Shown: piece after piece, positions 53,308 to 61,330 of the stretch
Numbering within the stretch: the stretch's first letter is position 1
Layout: each line of letters starts with the position of its first letter
Assembly (NCBI RefSeq): GCF_002258315.1
Contig: NZ_NOYD01000037.1
Span: 32,943 to 96,942 of the forward strand
Direction: 5' to 3'
Length of the DNA: 64,000 nt
Source: Rhodococcus sp. 06-462-5
GTDB taxonomy: Bacteria; Actinomycetota; Actinomycetes; Mycobacteriales; Mycobacteriaceae
Notes under the pieces: model-generated
Database searches by the model: none
Told to the model about the DNA's origin: nothing
What the model saw: only the letters and a program-made list of their open reading frames with translations
Made by a program: the position numbers and the translations under genes

Positions 53308-53624
53308 GCTCGACTCCCTCCGACGAAGCGCCCCGATCGTTCGAGGCACCTCGCGATTGTCCGCTTCATATCGTTATCAAAGGTAAGTATATGCCGTAGG
53401 GCATCTCGCCAATCGTGACGCTCCTCATAGTCCGATTGGTCGTAAATGTCTGCCTGACTGCACTTTTCGAGACCGGATCGCGGACGTGGATCTGCTCTGA
53501 CGGCATACGTGGGTACTCGGTGAGAGCGAGAGACCGCGACTTGTATGGTGAATCCACAGTCATGTGCGTCACAGTGCTCGTCTCCATCGTGCGCACATGT
53601 CACCCCTCGCGATCGGAGAAGTGA
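53308..53624. other. Divergent promoter region
   Basis: No convincing gene lies in these 317 bases between the divergent car and acyl-CoA dehydrogenase genes. A small palindrome ATGCC-GTAG-GGCAT (53391-53404) sits inside an AT-richer patch (53366-53396) and may be a regulatory site. Short open frames on both strands lack family features. Confidence 0.45.
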
Positions 53625-55421
53625 ATGTCGGACGTCCTCTCGCGACGCGACCTGGATTTTCTGCTGTACGAATGGCTGGACGTGGCGGCACTGACTGCTC
53701 GACCTCGCTTCGCGGAGCACTCCAAGGAGACCTTCGACGCGGTCCTCGACCTCAGCGCGGACATCGCCCGCAAGCATTTCGCTCCGCACAACAAGAAGGC
53801 GGACGCGCAGGAGCCGACGATGAACGCGGACGGTTCGGTCGAGCTGATACCGGAAGTCAAGGAAGCGCTCGATGTCTACGCGTCGGCGGGTCTGATCGCC
53901 GGACAGTTCGACGAGTCGATCGGCGGCATGCAACTGCCCGCGACCGTCTCCCGGGCAGCGATGGCGTTCTTCCAAGCCGCCAACGCCGGGACCTCCTCGT
54001 ACCCGTTCCTCACCATGGCCAACGCCAATCTGATCGCGACGTACGGCACGCCGGACCAGGTGCGAGATTACGTCCGGCCCATGCTGGACGGGCGCTGGTT
54101 CGGAACCATGTGTCTGTCGGAACCGCAGGCCGGATCGTCACTGGCCGACATCACGACCAAGGCAGTTCCGCAGAGCGACGGTAGCTTTCGGATCACCGGC
54201 ACCAAGATGTGGATTTCGGGTGGAGATCACGAACTCACCGAGAACATCGTTCACCTGGTGCTCGCCAAGACGCCGGGCGGCCCGCCCGGGGTCAAGGGGA
54301 TCTCCCTGTTCATCGTTCCCAAATTCCTTCCCGATGGCGACGGCGGTACGGGCGAGCGCAACGACATCGTGCTGACCGGCCTCAATCACAAGATGGGCAA
54401 CCGCGGCACCACCAACACTCTGCTGGCATTCGGCGACGGAACGCATTCTCCCGGTGGGCAACCCGGAGCAGTCGGCTTCCTCGTCGCCGAGGAGAACCGC
54501 GGACTGTCGTACATGTTCCACATGATGAACGAAGCCCGGATCGGCGTCGGATTCCTCGCGATCGCCCTCGGCTACGTCGGCTACCTGAAGTCGGTGGAGT
54601 ATGCGAAGACCCGTACACAGGGCCGACCCCTCGGTGCCAAGGACCCGGCTGCACCTGCGGTCGCGCTGATCGAACACGCCGACGTTCGTCGAATGTTGTT
54701 GGCGCAGAAGTCCTACGTCGAGGGGGCGCTGGCGCTCGGACTCTACTGTTCGCGTCTGGTCGATCATCAGGACTCGGCGTCCGACGAAGCCGAAGCAGCG
54801 CGATCGACATTGCTGCTCGACGTACTGACACCGATCGCCAAGAGCTGGCCGTCGCAGTGGTGCCTCGAAGCCAACAGTCTGGCCATTCAGGTGCACGGCG
54901 GCTACGGATACACCCGCGACTACGACGTCGAGCAGCACTACCGCGACAATCGCCTCAATCCGATTCACGAAGGCACGCACGGTATTCAAGGTCTGGATCT
55001 GCTCGGGCGCAAGGTGATCATGCAGGGCGGCGCCGGCTTGGCTCTGCTGGCCGAACACATCGGGCAGACAGTCGAGCGGGCGCACGCGGCGGGCGGTGAC
55101 GCTGCTCGGTACGCGGACGAATTGCACGCACGCTTCGGCAGAATCGTCGAGGTCACCGCTGCAGTGTGGGGTACCGGCGATGCCGCTGTGGCGCTGGCGA
55201 ACTCCACGGCCTACCTCGAGGCCATGGGGCACACGGTCATCGCCTGGATGTGGCTCGAGCAGTTACTGGCCGTCGGTACGAAGGCTGGAGACTTCTACGA
55301 CGGAAAGCGTTCTGCAGCGAAATACTTCTACGTCTACGAATTGCCGAAGGTCGACGCCCAGCTCGACCTGTTAGCGAGACTGGACCGCACGACCCTCGAT
55401 ATGTCACCCGCTTGGTTCTGA
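53625..55421 (+). CDS. Acyl-CoA dehydrogenase, DmdC-like long type
   Basis: A 598-residue acyl-CoA dehydrogenase. It shows CLSEPQAGSSLADITTKA and TGTKMWISGGDHELTENIVHLVLAK (split here), which bind FAD, and a long C-terminal extension past QVHGGYGYTRDYDVEQHYRDN. This long form matches 3-methylmercaptopropionyl-CoA dehydrogenase-like (DmdC) members. The acyl substrate is unknown. It starts an operon with the SDR, and is divergent from car. The ribosome-binding site is GGAGAA. Confidence 0.86.
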   Translation: MSDVLSRRDLDFLLYEWLDVAALTARPRFAEHSKETFDAVLDLSADIARKHFAPHNKKADAQEPTMNADGSVELIPEVKEALDVYASAGLIAGQFDESIGGMQLPATVSRAAMAFFQAANAGTSSYPFLTMANANLIATYGTPDQVRDYVRPMLDGRWFGTMCLSEPQAGSSLADITTKAVPQSDGSFRITGTKMWISGGDHELTENIVHLVLAKTPGGPPGVKGISLFIVPKFLPDGDGGTGERNDIVLTGLNHKMGNRGTTNTLLAFGDGTHSPGGQPGAVGFLVAEENRGLSYMFHMMNEARIGVGFLAIALGYVGYLKSVEYAKTRTQGRPLGAKDPAAPAVALIEHADVRRMLLAQKSYVEGALALGLYCSRLVDHQDSASDEAEAARSTLLLDVLTPIAKSWPSQWCLEANSLAIQVHGGYGYTRDYDVEQHYRDNRLNPIHEGTHGIQGLDLLGRKVIMQGGAGLALLAEHIGQTVERAHAAGGDAARYADELHARFGRIVEVTAAVWGTGDAAVALANSTAYLEAMGHTVIAWMWLEQLLAVGTKAGDFYDGKRSAAKYFYVYELPKVDAQLDLLARLDRTTLDMSPAWF

Positions 55422-55446
55422 GTCGAGTACAAGGAGATTCATCAAC

Positions 55447-56208
55447 ATGTCGATCTTGGACAAATTTCGCCTGGACGGTCGCGTCGTCATCGTCACCGGT
55501 GCATCCTCCGGACTGGGCGTGGCATTCGCCAAAGCCGCCGCCGAGGCGGGAGCGGATGTGGTGCTCGCCGCACGGCGAGTGGACAAGTTGGCGCAGACCG
55601 CCGAGTTGATCGACAGCGTCGGAGGGCGCTCGATCACGGTAGCCACCGACGTGGTCGACCCGGATCAGTGCACCGCGATGGTCGAGGCCGCGATGACGGA
55701 GTTCGGAAAAGTCGACATTCTGATCAACAACGCCGGAGTCGGTACGGCCTACCCCGCAACCCGTGAGACACCCGAGCAGTTCCGCTCGGTGATCGACATC
55801 AACTTGAACGGGTCGTACTGGGCAGCGCAGGCCTGTGGACGGGTGATGGCACCCGGCAGTTCGATCGTGAACATCTCCAGCATTCTGGGGCTGACCACCG
55901 CTGGCCTTCCGCAGGCGGCCTACAGCGCCAGCAAGGCCGCCATCATCGGCCTCACCCGCGATCTCGCTCAGCAGTGGGGCGCGCGAAAAGGCATCAGGGT
56001 CAACGCTATTGCACCAGGATTCTTCCAGAGCGAGATGACGGACTCCTACCAGCCGGGATATCTCGACTCGATGGCTCCGCGAATGATTCTCGGACGCAAA
56101 GGCGATCCAGAAGAACTGGCCGCAACAGCGATCTGGCTCGCCTCGGACGCCGGGGGATACGTGACGGGTCAGACCATCGCGGTCGACGGCGGGATCACGA
56201 TCACCTGA
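55447..56208 (+). CDS. Short-chain dehydrogenase/reductase, 3-oxoacyl reductase-like
   Basis: A 253-residue SDR. The cofactor motif is TGASSGLGVA, the NNAG motif is INNAGVG, the catalytic Ser lies in ISSILG and the active site is YSASK. The C-terminus GQTIAVDGGITI is typical. AAGGAGA precedes the ATG. It follows the acyl-CoA dehydrogenase by 25 bases, so the pair may act in one beta-oxidation-like pathway. It converges on the JmjC gene with only three bases between. Confidence 0.87.
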   Translation: MSILDKFRLDGRVVIVTGASSGLGVAFAKAAAEAGADVVLAARRVDKLAQTAELIDSVGGRSITVATDVVDPDQCTAMVEAAMTEFGKVDILINNAGVGTAYPATRETPEQFRSVIDINLNGSYWAAQACGRVMAPGSSIVNISSILGLTTAGLPQAAYSASKAAIIGLTRDLAQQWGARKGIRVNAIAPGFFQSEMTDSYQPGYLDSMAPRMILGRKGDPEELAATAIWLASDAGGYVTGQTIAVDGGITIT

Positions 56209-56211
56209 CGG

Positions 56212-57477
56212 CTATCCCTCGGCGGCCGGAACGGCGATGCCCTCGCGAATCAGTCTGCGCGCCACCACCAGCGCGTCGGCGGTGTCGAGTCCGGGCATCG
56301 AATCGAGGCGGCACGGAGCTCCCTTCATCAGGCTCTCGATCGCGTCGGCGCACTGAGACGGCAGCGTGATGGTCTTGTTCCGAAGCGCCATCGCGACGCC
56401 GGCCTTCGTGTGCGCGACCCGCGCGAAGACGCCGGGCCGCAATCGAATCGAATTCTCGCCTCGTAGCGCACCCATCGCGGCGACACTCGCCAGCGGGCGC
56501 ACCGGTTCCGGTCGGACGAGGTCGTCGTGACGATCTGCGACGCGTTCGGCGAGTCGACGCACCGCGTCGGGGTCTCGGTCGATCTCGTCGAGCGCGGCGC
56601 GCATGGCGTCCACAACTCGGTGTACATGCGGAACGATGGACTCCGGGTCGGAGTGGTCGAGACCGGCGGGGAGGGGAGCACGCAGGCTCTCGACGTCGCC
56701 GAGCGACTTCAGCACATGGTGGGCGAGGTCGTAGTCGTTGTACGACGCGACGCCGATGGTCAAGTGCACGGTGGTGTCGCCGAGCGCTTGCGCCGAATGG
56801 ATCCACCCGCGCGGCAGGTAGAGCACGTCGCCGGGCTCGAGGACGATGTCCAGTTCGGGAGTGTTCGATGCGTGGTCTTCGACGGCCGACCGCCGATCCG
56901 ACCACGGTTGATTGTTGAGCGGATGCACGTGCACCGGCGAGTGAATGCTCCACCGCTTGGTCCCCGCGATCTGCACGACGAATACGTCGTGCACGTCGTA
57001 GTGCGGTGAGAAGCCCTGGGACGCGGCCGGTGTGACGTACGAATTCACCTGCACCGGATGGCCCAGCTCGCGCACGAGATCACCGACGAAACGAATCAGC
57101 GGAGGCCACAGTCGATGCAGGCCCTGAAGTACCAGCGTGTTTCCGGCCGCGAAGGCTGCCAGCACGGCTGCGGAGTCGACTTGGTCCGTCACCTCGGCAC
57201 CGAACCCGCCGGACGACGTGAACTGCGACTTGTCCAGCAGTCGACCGTCTTTGGCCATCCGCACGAACGGAGTGCGGACTCCGCGTTCGGATATCAGTTC
57301 GTCGACCGCGTCGACCGTCATCAGATCGTCGAACGAGCCCGACAGATCGGCTGATCTGGTCAGCTTGGGAGCAACACCCCAGAACCGATCGGCGAAGGTC
57401 CCGAGGTCGATACCGGTCAGACGACGGAGCGCGGACCGGTTTCCCGGTCCGCGCTCGCCGCTCGGCTCAGTGCTCAA
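56212..57477 (-). CDS. JmjC/cupin-fold Fe(II)/2-oxoglutarate oxygenase
   Basis: A 421-residue protein with a JmjC (Cupin_4-like) domain. The opening FADRFWGVAPKLTRS resembles the ribosomal-oxygenase family. The Fe(II) triad reads H-x-D in FSPHYDVHDVF (His159, Asp161) and the distal His227 in PRGWIHSA; TKRW and LYLPRGW are further JmjC signatures. The C-terminal 190 residues are helical. Members hydroxylate side chains, such as His, Arg, Asn or Asp, on ribosomal or other proteins. Its ATG overlaps the stop of an 85-residue repeat peptide, so that peptide is a prime candidate substrate. This is inference. Confidence 0.85.
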   Translation of the reverse strand: MSTEPSGERGPGNRSALRRLTGIDLGTFADRFWGVAPKLTRSADLSGSFDDLMTVDAVDELISERGVRTPFVRMAKDGRLLDKSQFTSSGGFGAEVTDQVDSAAVLAAFAAGNTLVLQGLHRLWPPLIRFVGDLVRELGHPVQVNSYVTPAASQGFSPHYDVHDVFVVQIAGTKRWSIHSPVHVHPLNNQPWSDRRSAVEDHASNTPELDIVLEPGDVLYLPRGWIHSAQALGDTTVHLTIGVASYNDYDLAHHVLKSLGDVESLRAPLPAGLDHSDPESIVPHVHRVVDAMRAALDEIDRDPDAVRRLAERVADRHDDLVRPEPVRPLASVAAMGALRGENSIRLRPGVFARVAHTKAGVAMALRNKTITLPSQCADAIESLMKGAPCRLDSMPGLDTADALVVARRLIREGIAVPAAEG

Positions 57478-57731
57478 GCGGTGCCGTCCGCACCGCCGTC
57501 GTGCCCGTTGGGGTTGGATCCGCCGTCGGCGGGTCCTTCGCCGGCTCCGGCGGGGCCGTCTGCTCCGCCGTCGTGGCCATCGGGGTTGGATCCGCCGTCG
57601 GCGGGTCCCTCACCGGCTCCGGCGGGGCCGTCTGCTCCGCCGTCATGACCACCGGGGTTCGATCCGCCGTCAGCGGGTCCTTCGCCCCCGGCTCCGCCCG
57701 TGGTGGTGATGTCGTCGTCGTTGATGCTCAT
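57474..57731 (-). CDS. Repeat peptide, probable substrate of the JmjC oxygenase (85 residues)
   Basis: The peptide begins MSINDDDITTTGGAGG and then has three near-identical 24-25-residue repeats, each with EGPADGGSNP, one variable residue (G, D or N), then GHDGGADG and PA or TA. It is almost only Gly, Ala, Asp, Pro, Asn, Ser and His: a leader-like start followed by a repetitive core, as in multi-core RiPP precursors. Stop and JmjC start overlap (ATGA), so the two are coupled. Each repeat carries Asn, His and Asp residues that JmjC-type enzymes can hydroxylate. I find no similar described family from memory. ATG 57731 is chosen since upstream codons are unlike. Confidence 0.7.
   Translation of the reverse strand: MSINDDDITTTGGAGGEGPADGGSNPGGHDGGADGPAGAGEGPADGGSNPDGHDGGADGPAGAGEGPADGGSNPNGHDGGADGTA
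57498..57715. repeat. 72-bp tandem repeat, three units, coding for the repeat peptide
   Basis: Unit starts on the + strand at 57498, 57570 and 57642 are spaced exactly 72 bases. Units 1 and 2 differ at a handful of positions; unit 3 differs more near its end. Differences change one residue per unit or are silent, so the array is under coding constraint. It could vary in copy number between strains. Confidence 0.85.
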
Positions 57732-57834
57732 CGAAGTCCTTCCGGTCGTGGAGGTTCGTGTGCCCGCGCAGCGCGAGAACATCGGAGGTATTGACGCAAA
57801 CTCTGTTTCTCAAACAGCGGTCGAGCCGTGAATC

Positions 57835-57993
57835 TCAGGCAGAGTCGTCGGCGATCTCGGGCGCGTTCTCCCGCGTCGCCATCCCGCCTCCGCCGCCGCC
57901 GTCCACGGGTCCTGGTCGGCCACCCTTGGGCGCGTCCGATGCTTTCTCGGACTCAGTCGGGTTTTTGTCGTCGGTGTTCTTCTCACGTCCCAT
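57835..57993 (-). CDS. Second small Gly/Asp-rich peptide upstream of the repeat peptide (52 residues)
   Basis: The peptide begins MGREKNTDDKNPTESEKASD and continues APKGGRPGPVDGG with a run of six Gly, ending in ATRENAPEIADDSA. Highly polar and low complexity, without a hydrophobic segment. The ATG at 57993 lies 45 bases from the divergent idi start. It is on the same strand and about 100 bases before the repeat peptide. It may be a second precursor or an unrelated short protein; the composition bias is the only link. Confidence 0.45.
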   Translation of the reverse strand: MGREKNTDDKNPTESEKASDAPKGGRPGPVDGGGGGGMATRENAPEIADDSA

Positions 57994-58037
57994 GGTTCGA
58001 CAGTAGACCGCGACGCAGGCCGTGGGACCATGGAACG

Positions 58038-58646
58038 ATGGATCGATCCCGAGCGCAGCACGTGGTGCTGCTCGACGACGAAGGCCGCGCCGTCGGCACG
58101 CATGACAAGACCACCGTCCACACGCAGGACACGCCACTTCACCTGGCATTTTCCAGCTACGTGGTGAGAGCGGACGGCGCTGTTCTTCTCACGCGCAGAG
58201 CGTCGAGCAAGACGACCTGGCCAGGGGTACTGACCAACACGTGTTGTGGCCACCCGGCACCCGGAGAGAAACTCGACGCCGCCGTACTGCGCCGAATCGG
58301 TGAAGAACTCGGCCTGCGTGCGGAATCCGCCGAGTTGGTACTGCCGCACTTCCGATACCGGGCCGTCATGGACAACGGAATCGTGGAGAACGAGATATGT
58401 CCCGTGTACCGCGTGCGAGTCGACGAGAACGCGACACTCGATCCGGATCCGGCCGAGGTGGACGAGACTCGGTGGGTGTCGTGGCGCGAGTTCTCCGCAG
58501 GGGTGCTCGGCGGCACGATCGACGTATCACCTTGGTGCCGAACGCAGGTGGAGCAGTTGACCGCTCTGGCCGACGAGCCACTCGGCTGGCCGGCGTCGCC
58601 GGACGACCTGCTCCCACCCGCCGCCCGGCCCGCCGATACCCGCTGA
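58038..58646 (+). CDS. idi: Isopentenyl-diphosphate delta-isomerase, type 1
   Basis: A 202-residue Nudix-fold isomerase that interconverts isopentenyl and dimethylallyl diphosphate. Landmarks are the catalytic Cys in TNTCCGHP, RRIGEELGL, and FRYRAVMDNGIVENEICPVY with the catalytic Glu in ENE. The ATG at 58038 is followed by the usual short N-terminus. It is divergent from the small peptide gene, with 44 bases between, and 27 bases before a Nudix hydrolase gene. Isoprenoid supply, needed for actinobacterial lipids and quinones, is its role. Confidence 0.93.
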   Translation: MDRSRAQHVVLLDDEGRAVGTHDKTTVHTQDTPLHLAFSSYVVRADGAVLLTRRASSKTTWPGVLTNTCCGHPAPGEKLDAAVLRRIGEELGLRAESAELVLPHFRYRAVMDNGIVENEICPVYRVRVDENATLDPDPAEVDETRWVSWREFSAGVLGGTIDVSPWCRTQVEQLTALADEPLGWPASPDDLLPPAARPADTR

Positions 58647-58673
58647 TCTCGCCGGGCCTCTAGGGTTCGTACT

Positions 58674-59309
58674 GTGACCGTCGACGATTCCGGTAGGCCG
58701 AACGAGGATTTGCTCGATCGAGCTTCCGTCGCGCGCGAACTCGCCCGTTTCTCCCATCGCACCGCCGAATCCGACGGACTGCGCGCCGCTGCCGTCGCCG
58801 TTGCGGTCGGTGGAGCGCCGGGGGACAGGCGGATGCTCTTGACGAGGCGCCCGGATCGGTTGCGCGCGCATCCGGGCCAGTACGCGTTGCCCGGCGGCGG
58901 TGTGGACCCGGGCGAGTCCAGGATGCAGGCCTGTCTGCGGGAACTGGCCGAGGAGTTGGGGATTCGTGCCGATGAATCCGACGTTCTCGGCAGGTTGGAC
59001 GACTACGTCACTCGATCCGGGTATGTCATCACTCCGTTCGTGGTGTGGGTAGGCGACTACTCGTCCACGTTGCTGCCCAGTGCGGACGAGGTGGCCGAGG
59101 TGTTCGAGGTGACGGTCGACGAACTCGATGTGGACGCCCAATTCGTGTCGATTCCCGAATCGACGCGTCCGGTCATTCGGTGGCCGTACCGAACCGGGGC
59201 CATTCATGCTCCGACCGGCGCGATCGTCCACCAGTTTCGTGAAGTGGCATTGCACGGTCGACACACCCGAGTCGCGGACTTCGAGCAGCCGGTGTTCGCG
59301 TGGCGCTAA
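58674..59309 (+). CDS. Nudix hydrolase, CoA pyrophosphatase-like
   Basis: A 211-residue hydrolase with a full Nudix box G-x5-E-x7-R-E-x-x-E-E: GGVDPGESRMQACLRELAEE at about residue 79. The preceding AHPGQYALPGG matches the CoA-pyrophosphatase (NudL-like) subgroup. The start is GTG 58674, 27 bases after idi. It probably cleaves CoA or other nucleoside diphosphate derivatives. The exact substrate is uncertain. It is followed by the pgsA-like gene after 52 bases. Confidence 0.85.
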   Translation: MTVDDSGRPNEDLLDRASVARELARFSHRTAESDGLRAAAVAVAVGGAPGDRRMLLTRRPDRLRAHPGQYALPGGGVDPGESRMQACLRELAEELGIRADESDVLGRLDDYVTRSGYVITPFVVWVGDYSSTLLPSADEVAEVFEVTVDELDVDAQFVSIPESTRPVIRWPYRTGAIHAPTGAIVHQFREVALHGRHTRVADFEQPVFAWR

Positions 59310-59361
59310 CGTGGCCGCAGGCCCGAGTGAGCAGACCGCGACGAGCAGGAGGTGATCGCCG

Positions 59362-59964
59362 ATGACGAACAACCGTGAGCTCGAGGTATCGGATCGCATC
59401 GCGACCATTCCCAACCTGCTCAGCGCAATCCGGCTGTTGGGTGTTCCGCTGTTCCTCTACCTCATGCTGGGCCCCGAGGCCGATGGGTGGGCGTTGGTGA
59501 TACTGCTCGTCAGCGGTGGAACCGATTGGCTCGACGGCAAATTGGCTCGCATGCTCGGCCAGGCATCGAAACTGGGTGCCATTCTCGATCCGCTGGTCGA
59601 TCGGCTCTACGTCGTCAGCACTCTGGTGGCGTTCGTTCTGCGCGGCATCATTCCCTGGTGGGTTGCGGCGATCCTCATCGGGCGCGACGCCGTGCTCGGA
59701 TTGACGATGTTCGTCTACCGCCGCAGGTCTCTCCCGCCTCCGGACGTCATCTACCTCGGTAAGGCCGCCACCTTCGTGGTGATGATCGCGCTGCCGGTCC
59801 TGCTGGTATCGGCCGGCAGCAATTCGGTGGCCGACGCCGCAGGACCGCTCGGATACGCGTTGCTGATCTGGGGCACGGCGTTGTACACCTGGACCGGGTT
59901 GCTGTACCTCGGCAAAGCGATCGCTGTCGCCAGGACAGTCGATCCGACAGCGGCCGGCACCTGA
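59362..59964 (+). CDS. CDP-alcohol phosphatidyltransferase (PgsA2-like, Rv1822 homologue)
   Basis: A 200-residue membrane enzyme. The CDP-alcohol motif D-G-x2-A-R-x8-G-x3-D-x3-D is present in DWLDGKLARMLG and GAILDPLVDR. Several hydrophobic helices follow. It transfers a phosphatidyl group from CDP-diacylglycerol to an alcohol, probably in phospholipid synthesis. GAGGTG precedes ATG 59362. Its place before the DUF881/Sbp/DUF881 block matches Rv1822 in M. tuberculosis. Confidence 0.87.
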   Translation: MTNNRELEVSDRIATIPNLLSAIRLLGVPLFLYLMLGPEADGWALVILLVSGGTDWLDGKLARMLGQASKLGAILDPLVDRLYVVSTLVAFVLRGIIPWWVAAILIGRDAVLGLTMFVYRRRSLPPPDVIYLGKAATFVVMIALPVLLVSAGSNSVADAAGPLGYALLIWGTALYTWTGLLYLGKAIAVARTVDPTAAGT

Positions 59965-59966
59965 CG

Positions 59967-60052
59967 GTGGAGCCTGCGAAACGACCGGGGCGGACAGGAG
60001 TGGAGCCTGCGGAACGACCGGGGCGGACAGGAGTGGAGCCTGCGGAACGACC
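59967..60052. repeat. 33-bp direct repeat, 2.6 units, in the 5' end of the DUF881 gene
   Basis: Units at 59967-59999 and 60000-60032 differ by one base; a third, partial unit (20 bases) begins at 60033. Each unit encodes VEPAxRPGRTG and starts with a GTG. The array sits next to the start, so copy number or start choice may vary. It is a coding minisatellite. Confidence 0.8.
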
Positions 60053-60902
60053 GAAAACACAGGTCAGGAGAAATCCCGTCCCGTCGTTGTTGACGTCGTT
60101 GCTGACCGACCATCTGGACCCGGGATACGGCGCAGCGGCCGCCGAACGTAGCGCGCAGCACACCCGTAAGCCGCGGGTGCCTGCGGCGCTCTGGTTGTTG
60201 GGCGGTGCCGTCGTCGTCGGGGTGATCTTCGGTATCGCGTTCTCGCAGCTGGCGTCCGGTGCAACCGATGTCGACCGTGCGGGCGCCGATGCGTCGGCTG
60301 CGGTCCGAGCCGCACAGGATCGCAGCGCCGATTTGGAAGCGACGCAACAGGCACTGGCCGAACAGGTGTCCTCGGAGCGTGAGCGAGCCCTTCGGTCCGA
60401 TGTCTCGGGCGGTGAGCTGTTGGAGAGATTGAGTGCAGTCGAATCCGCCGCGGGCATCGATTCGGTGTCCGGACCCGGGCTTTCGGTCGTCGTCACCGAA
60501 CCAGTGGCCGAGGACGACACGTCGGATCGGTCGGTTCGCCGGGGTTCGGGCGCAGCCGTGCTCGATCGGGACATCGCTGCGATCGTCAATTCGTTGTGGG
60601 CGAGCGGTGCGGAGACGGTGTCGGTGGACGGTATTCGAGTCGGCCCGAACGTGACCATCCGGCAGGCAGGCGGGGCGATGCTGCTGGACAATCGCCCGAT
60701 CGACTCGCCCTACGAGATCGACGCGATCGGGCCGCCGCAGCGCATTCAGGTCCAGTTCGTCGTCAGCGACGCCTATCTGCGGATGAGCACGGTGGCGCAG
60801 TTGTACGGCGTCGGATTCACGGTGCGTCCGGCTGCGAATCTCGAGTTCGGTCCCGCCGCTGTGAGAGAGTCGTTCGAGGCAGAGGAGGCAGGCCCACGAT
60901 GA
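59967..60902 (+). CDS. DUF881-family membrane protein (Rv1823-like)
   Basis: A 311-residue protein. The N-terminal 29 residues are a direct peptide repeat (VEPAKRPGRTG, VEPAERPGRTG, VEPAERPK), then one transmembrane helix (ALWLLGGAVVVGVIFGIAF). A coiled-coil-like stretch and a DUF881 domain (SVSGPGLSVVVTEP, DGIRVGPNVTIRQAGG) follow outside the membrane. The start is GTG 59967, but GTGs at 60000 and 60033 would also open the frame inside the repeat. DUF881 is thought to act in the cell-envelope or division context with the small basic protein. Synteny with Rv1823 supports it. Confidence 0.86.
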   Translation: MEPAKRPGRTGVEPAERPGRTGVEPAERPKTQVRRNPVPSLLTSLLTDHLDPGYGAAAAERSAQHTRKPRVPAALWLLGGAVVVGVIFGIAFSQLASGATDVDRAGADASAAVRAAQDRSADLEATQQALAEQVSSERERALRSDVSGGELLERLSAVESAAGIDSVSGPGLSVVVTEPVAEDDTSDRSVRRGSGAAVLDRDIAAIVNSLWASGAETVSVDGIRVGPNVTIRQAGGAMLLDNRPIDSPYEIDAIGPPQRIQVQFVVSDAYLRMSTVAQLYGVGFTVRPAANLEFGPAAVRESFEAEEAGPR

Positions 60903-61327
60903 CGGAGAACGATCCACCGAGTGCCCTACCGGCCGAGTCCGAGGTGCGGGCGTCGACAGACGCGCCGATCACCCCCACCCACGGCGTGTACGCTCTCGCC
61001 GCGATCGCCGCGCTGATCATCGGGGTCGTCATCGGGACGGTCGCGGGTCCGCAGGTTCCCGCCGTGGTCGCGCCTTATCTTCCGATCGCCGTCGTGGCAG
61101 CGATCGACGCGGTGTTCGGCGGTGTACGGGCTTTTCTCGACGGGATCTTCGACGCCAAGGTGTTCGTGATCTCGTTCGTCTTCAACGTTCTTGTCGCGGC
61201 CTTGATCGTGTGGCTCGGCGACCAGCTCGGGGTGGGAACTCAGTTGTCCACGGCCATCGTCGTCGTCCTCGGAATTCGCATCTTCGGCAACGCGGCCGCT
61301 CTGCGCAGACGTCTGTTCGGTGCCTAG
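60899..61327 (+). CDS. Small basic protein, Sbp/DUF1290 family (Rv1824-like)
   Basis: A 142-residue membrane protein with a polar 30-residue N-terminus and about four hydrophobic segments (YALAAIAALIIGVVIGTVAG, YLPIAVVAAIDAVFGGVRAF, VISFVFNVLVAALIVWLGDQL, LSTAIVVVLGIRIF). The family sits in the division-gene neighbourhood of Gram-positives. The ATG overlaps the stop of the DUF881 gene by four bases. Synteny with Rv1824 is exact. Confidence 0.87.
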   Translation: MTENDPPSALPAESEVRASTDAPITPTHGVYALAAIAALIIGVVIGTVAGPQVPAVVAPYLPIAVVAAIDAVFGGVRAFLDGIFDAKVFVISFVFNVLVAALIVWLGDQLGVGTQLSTAIVVVLGIRIFGNAAALRRRLFGA

Positions 61328-61330
61328 ATC

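Noticed and set aside
53415..53624. 69-residue open frame before the acyl-CoA dehydrogenase
   Set aside because: No ribosome-binding site or conserved features; it lies in the divergent promoter region.
57498..57715. CRISPR-like repeat array
   Set aside because: Units are 72-base direct repeats with no unique spacers and are in frame within a peptide gene.
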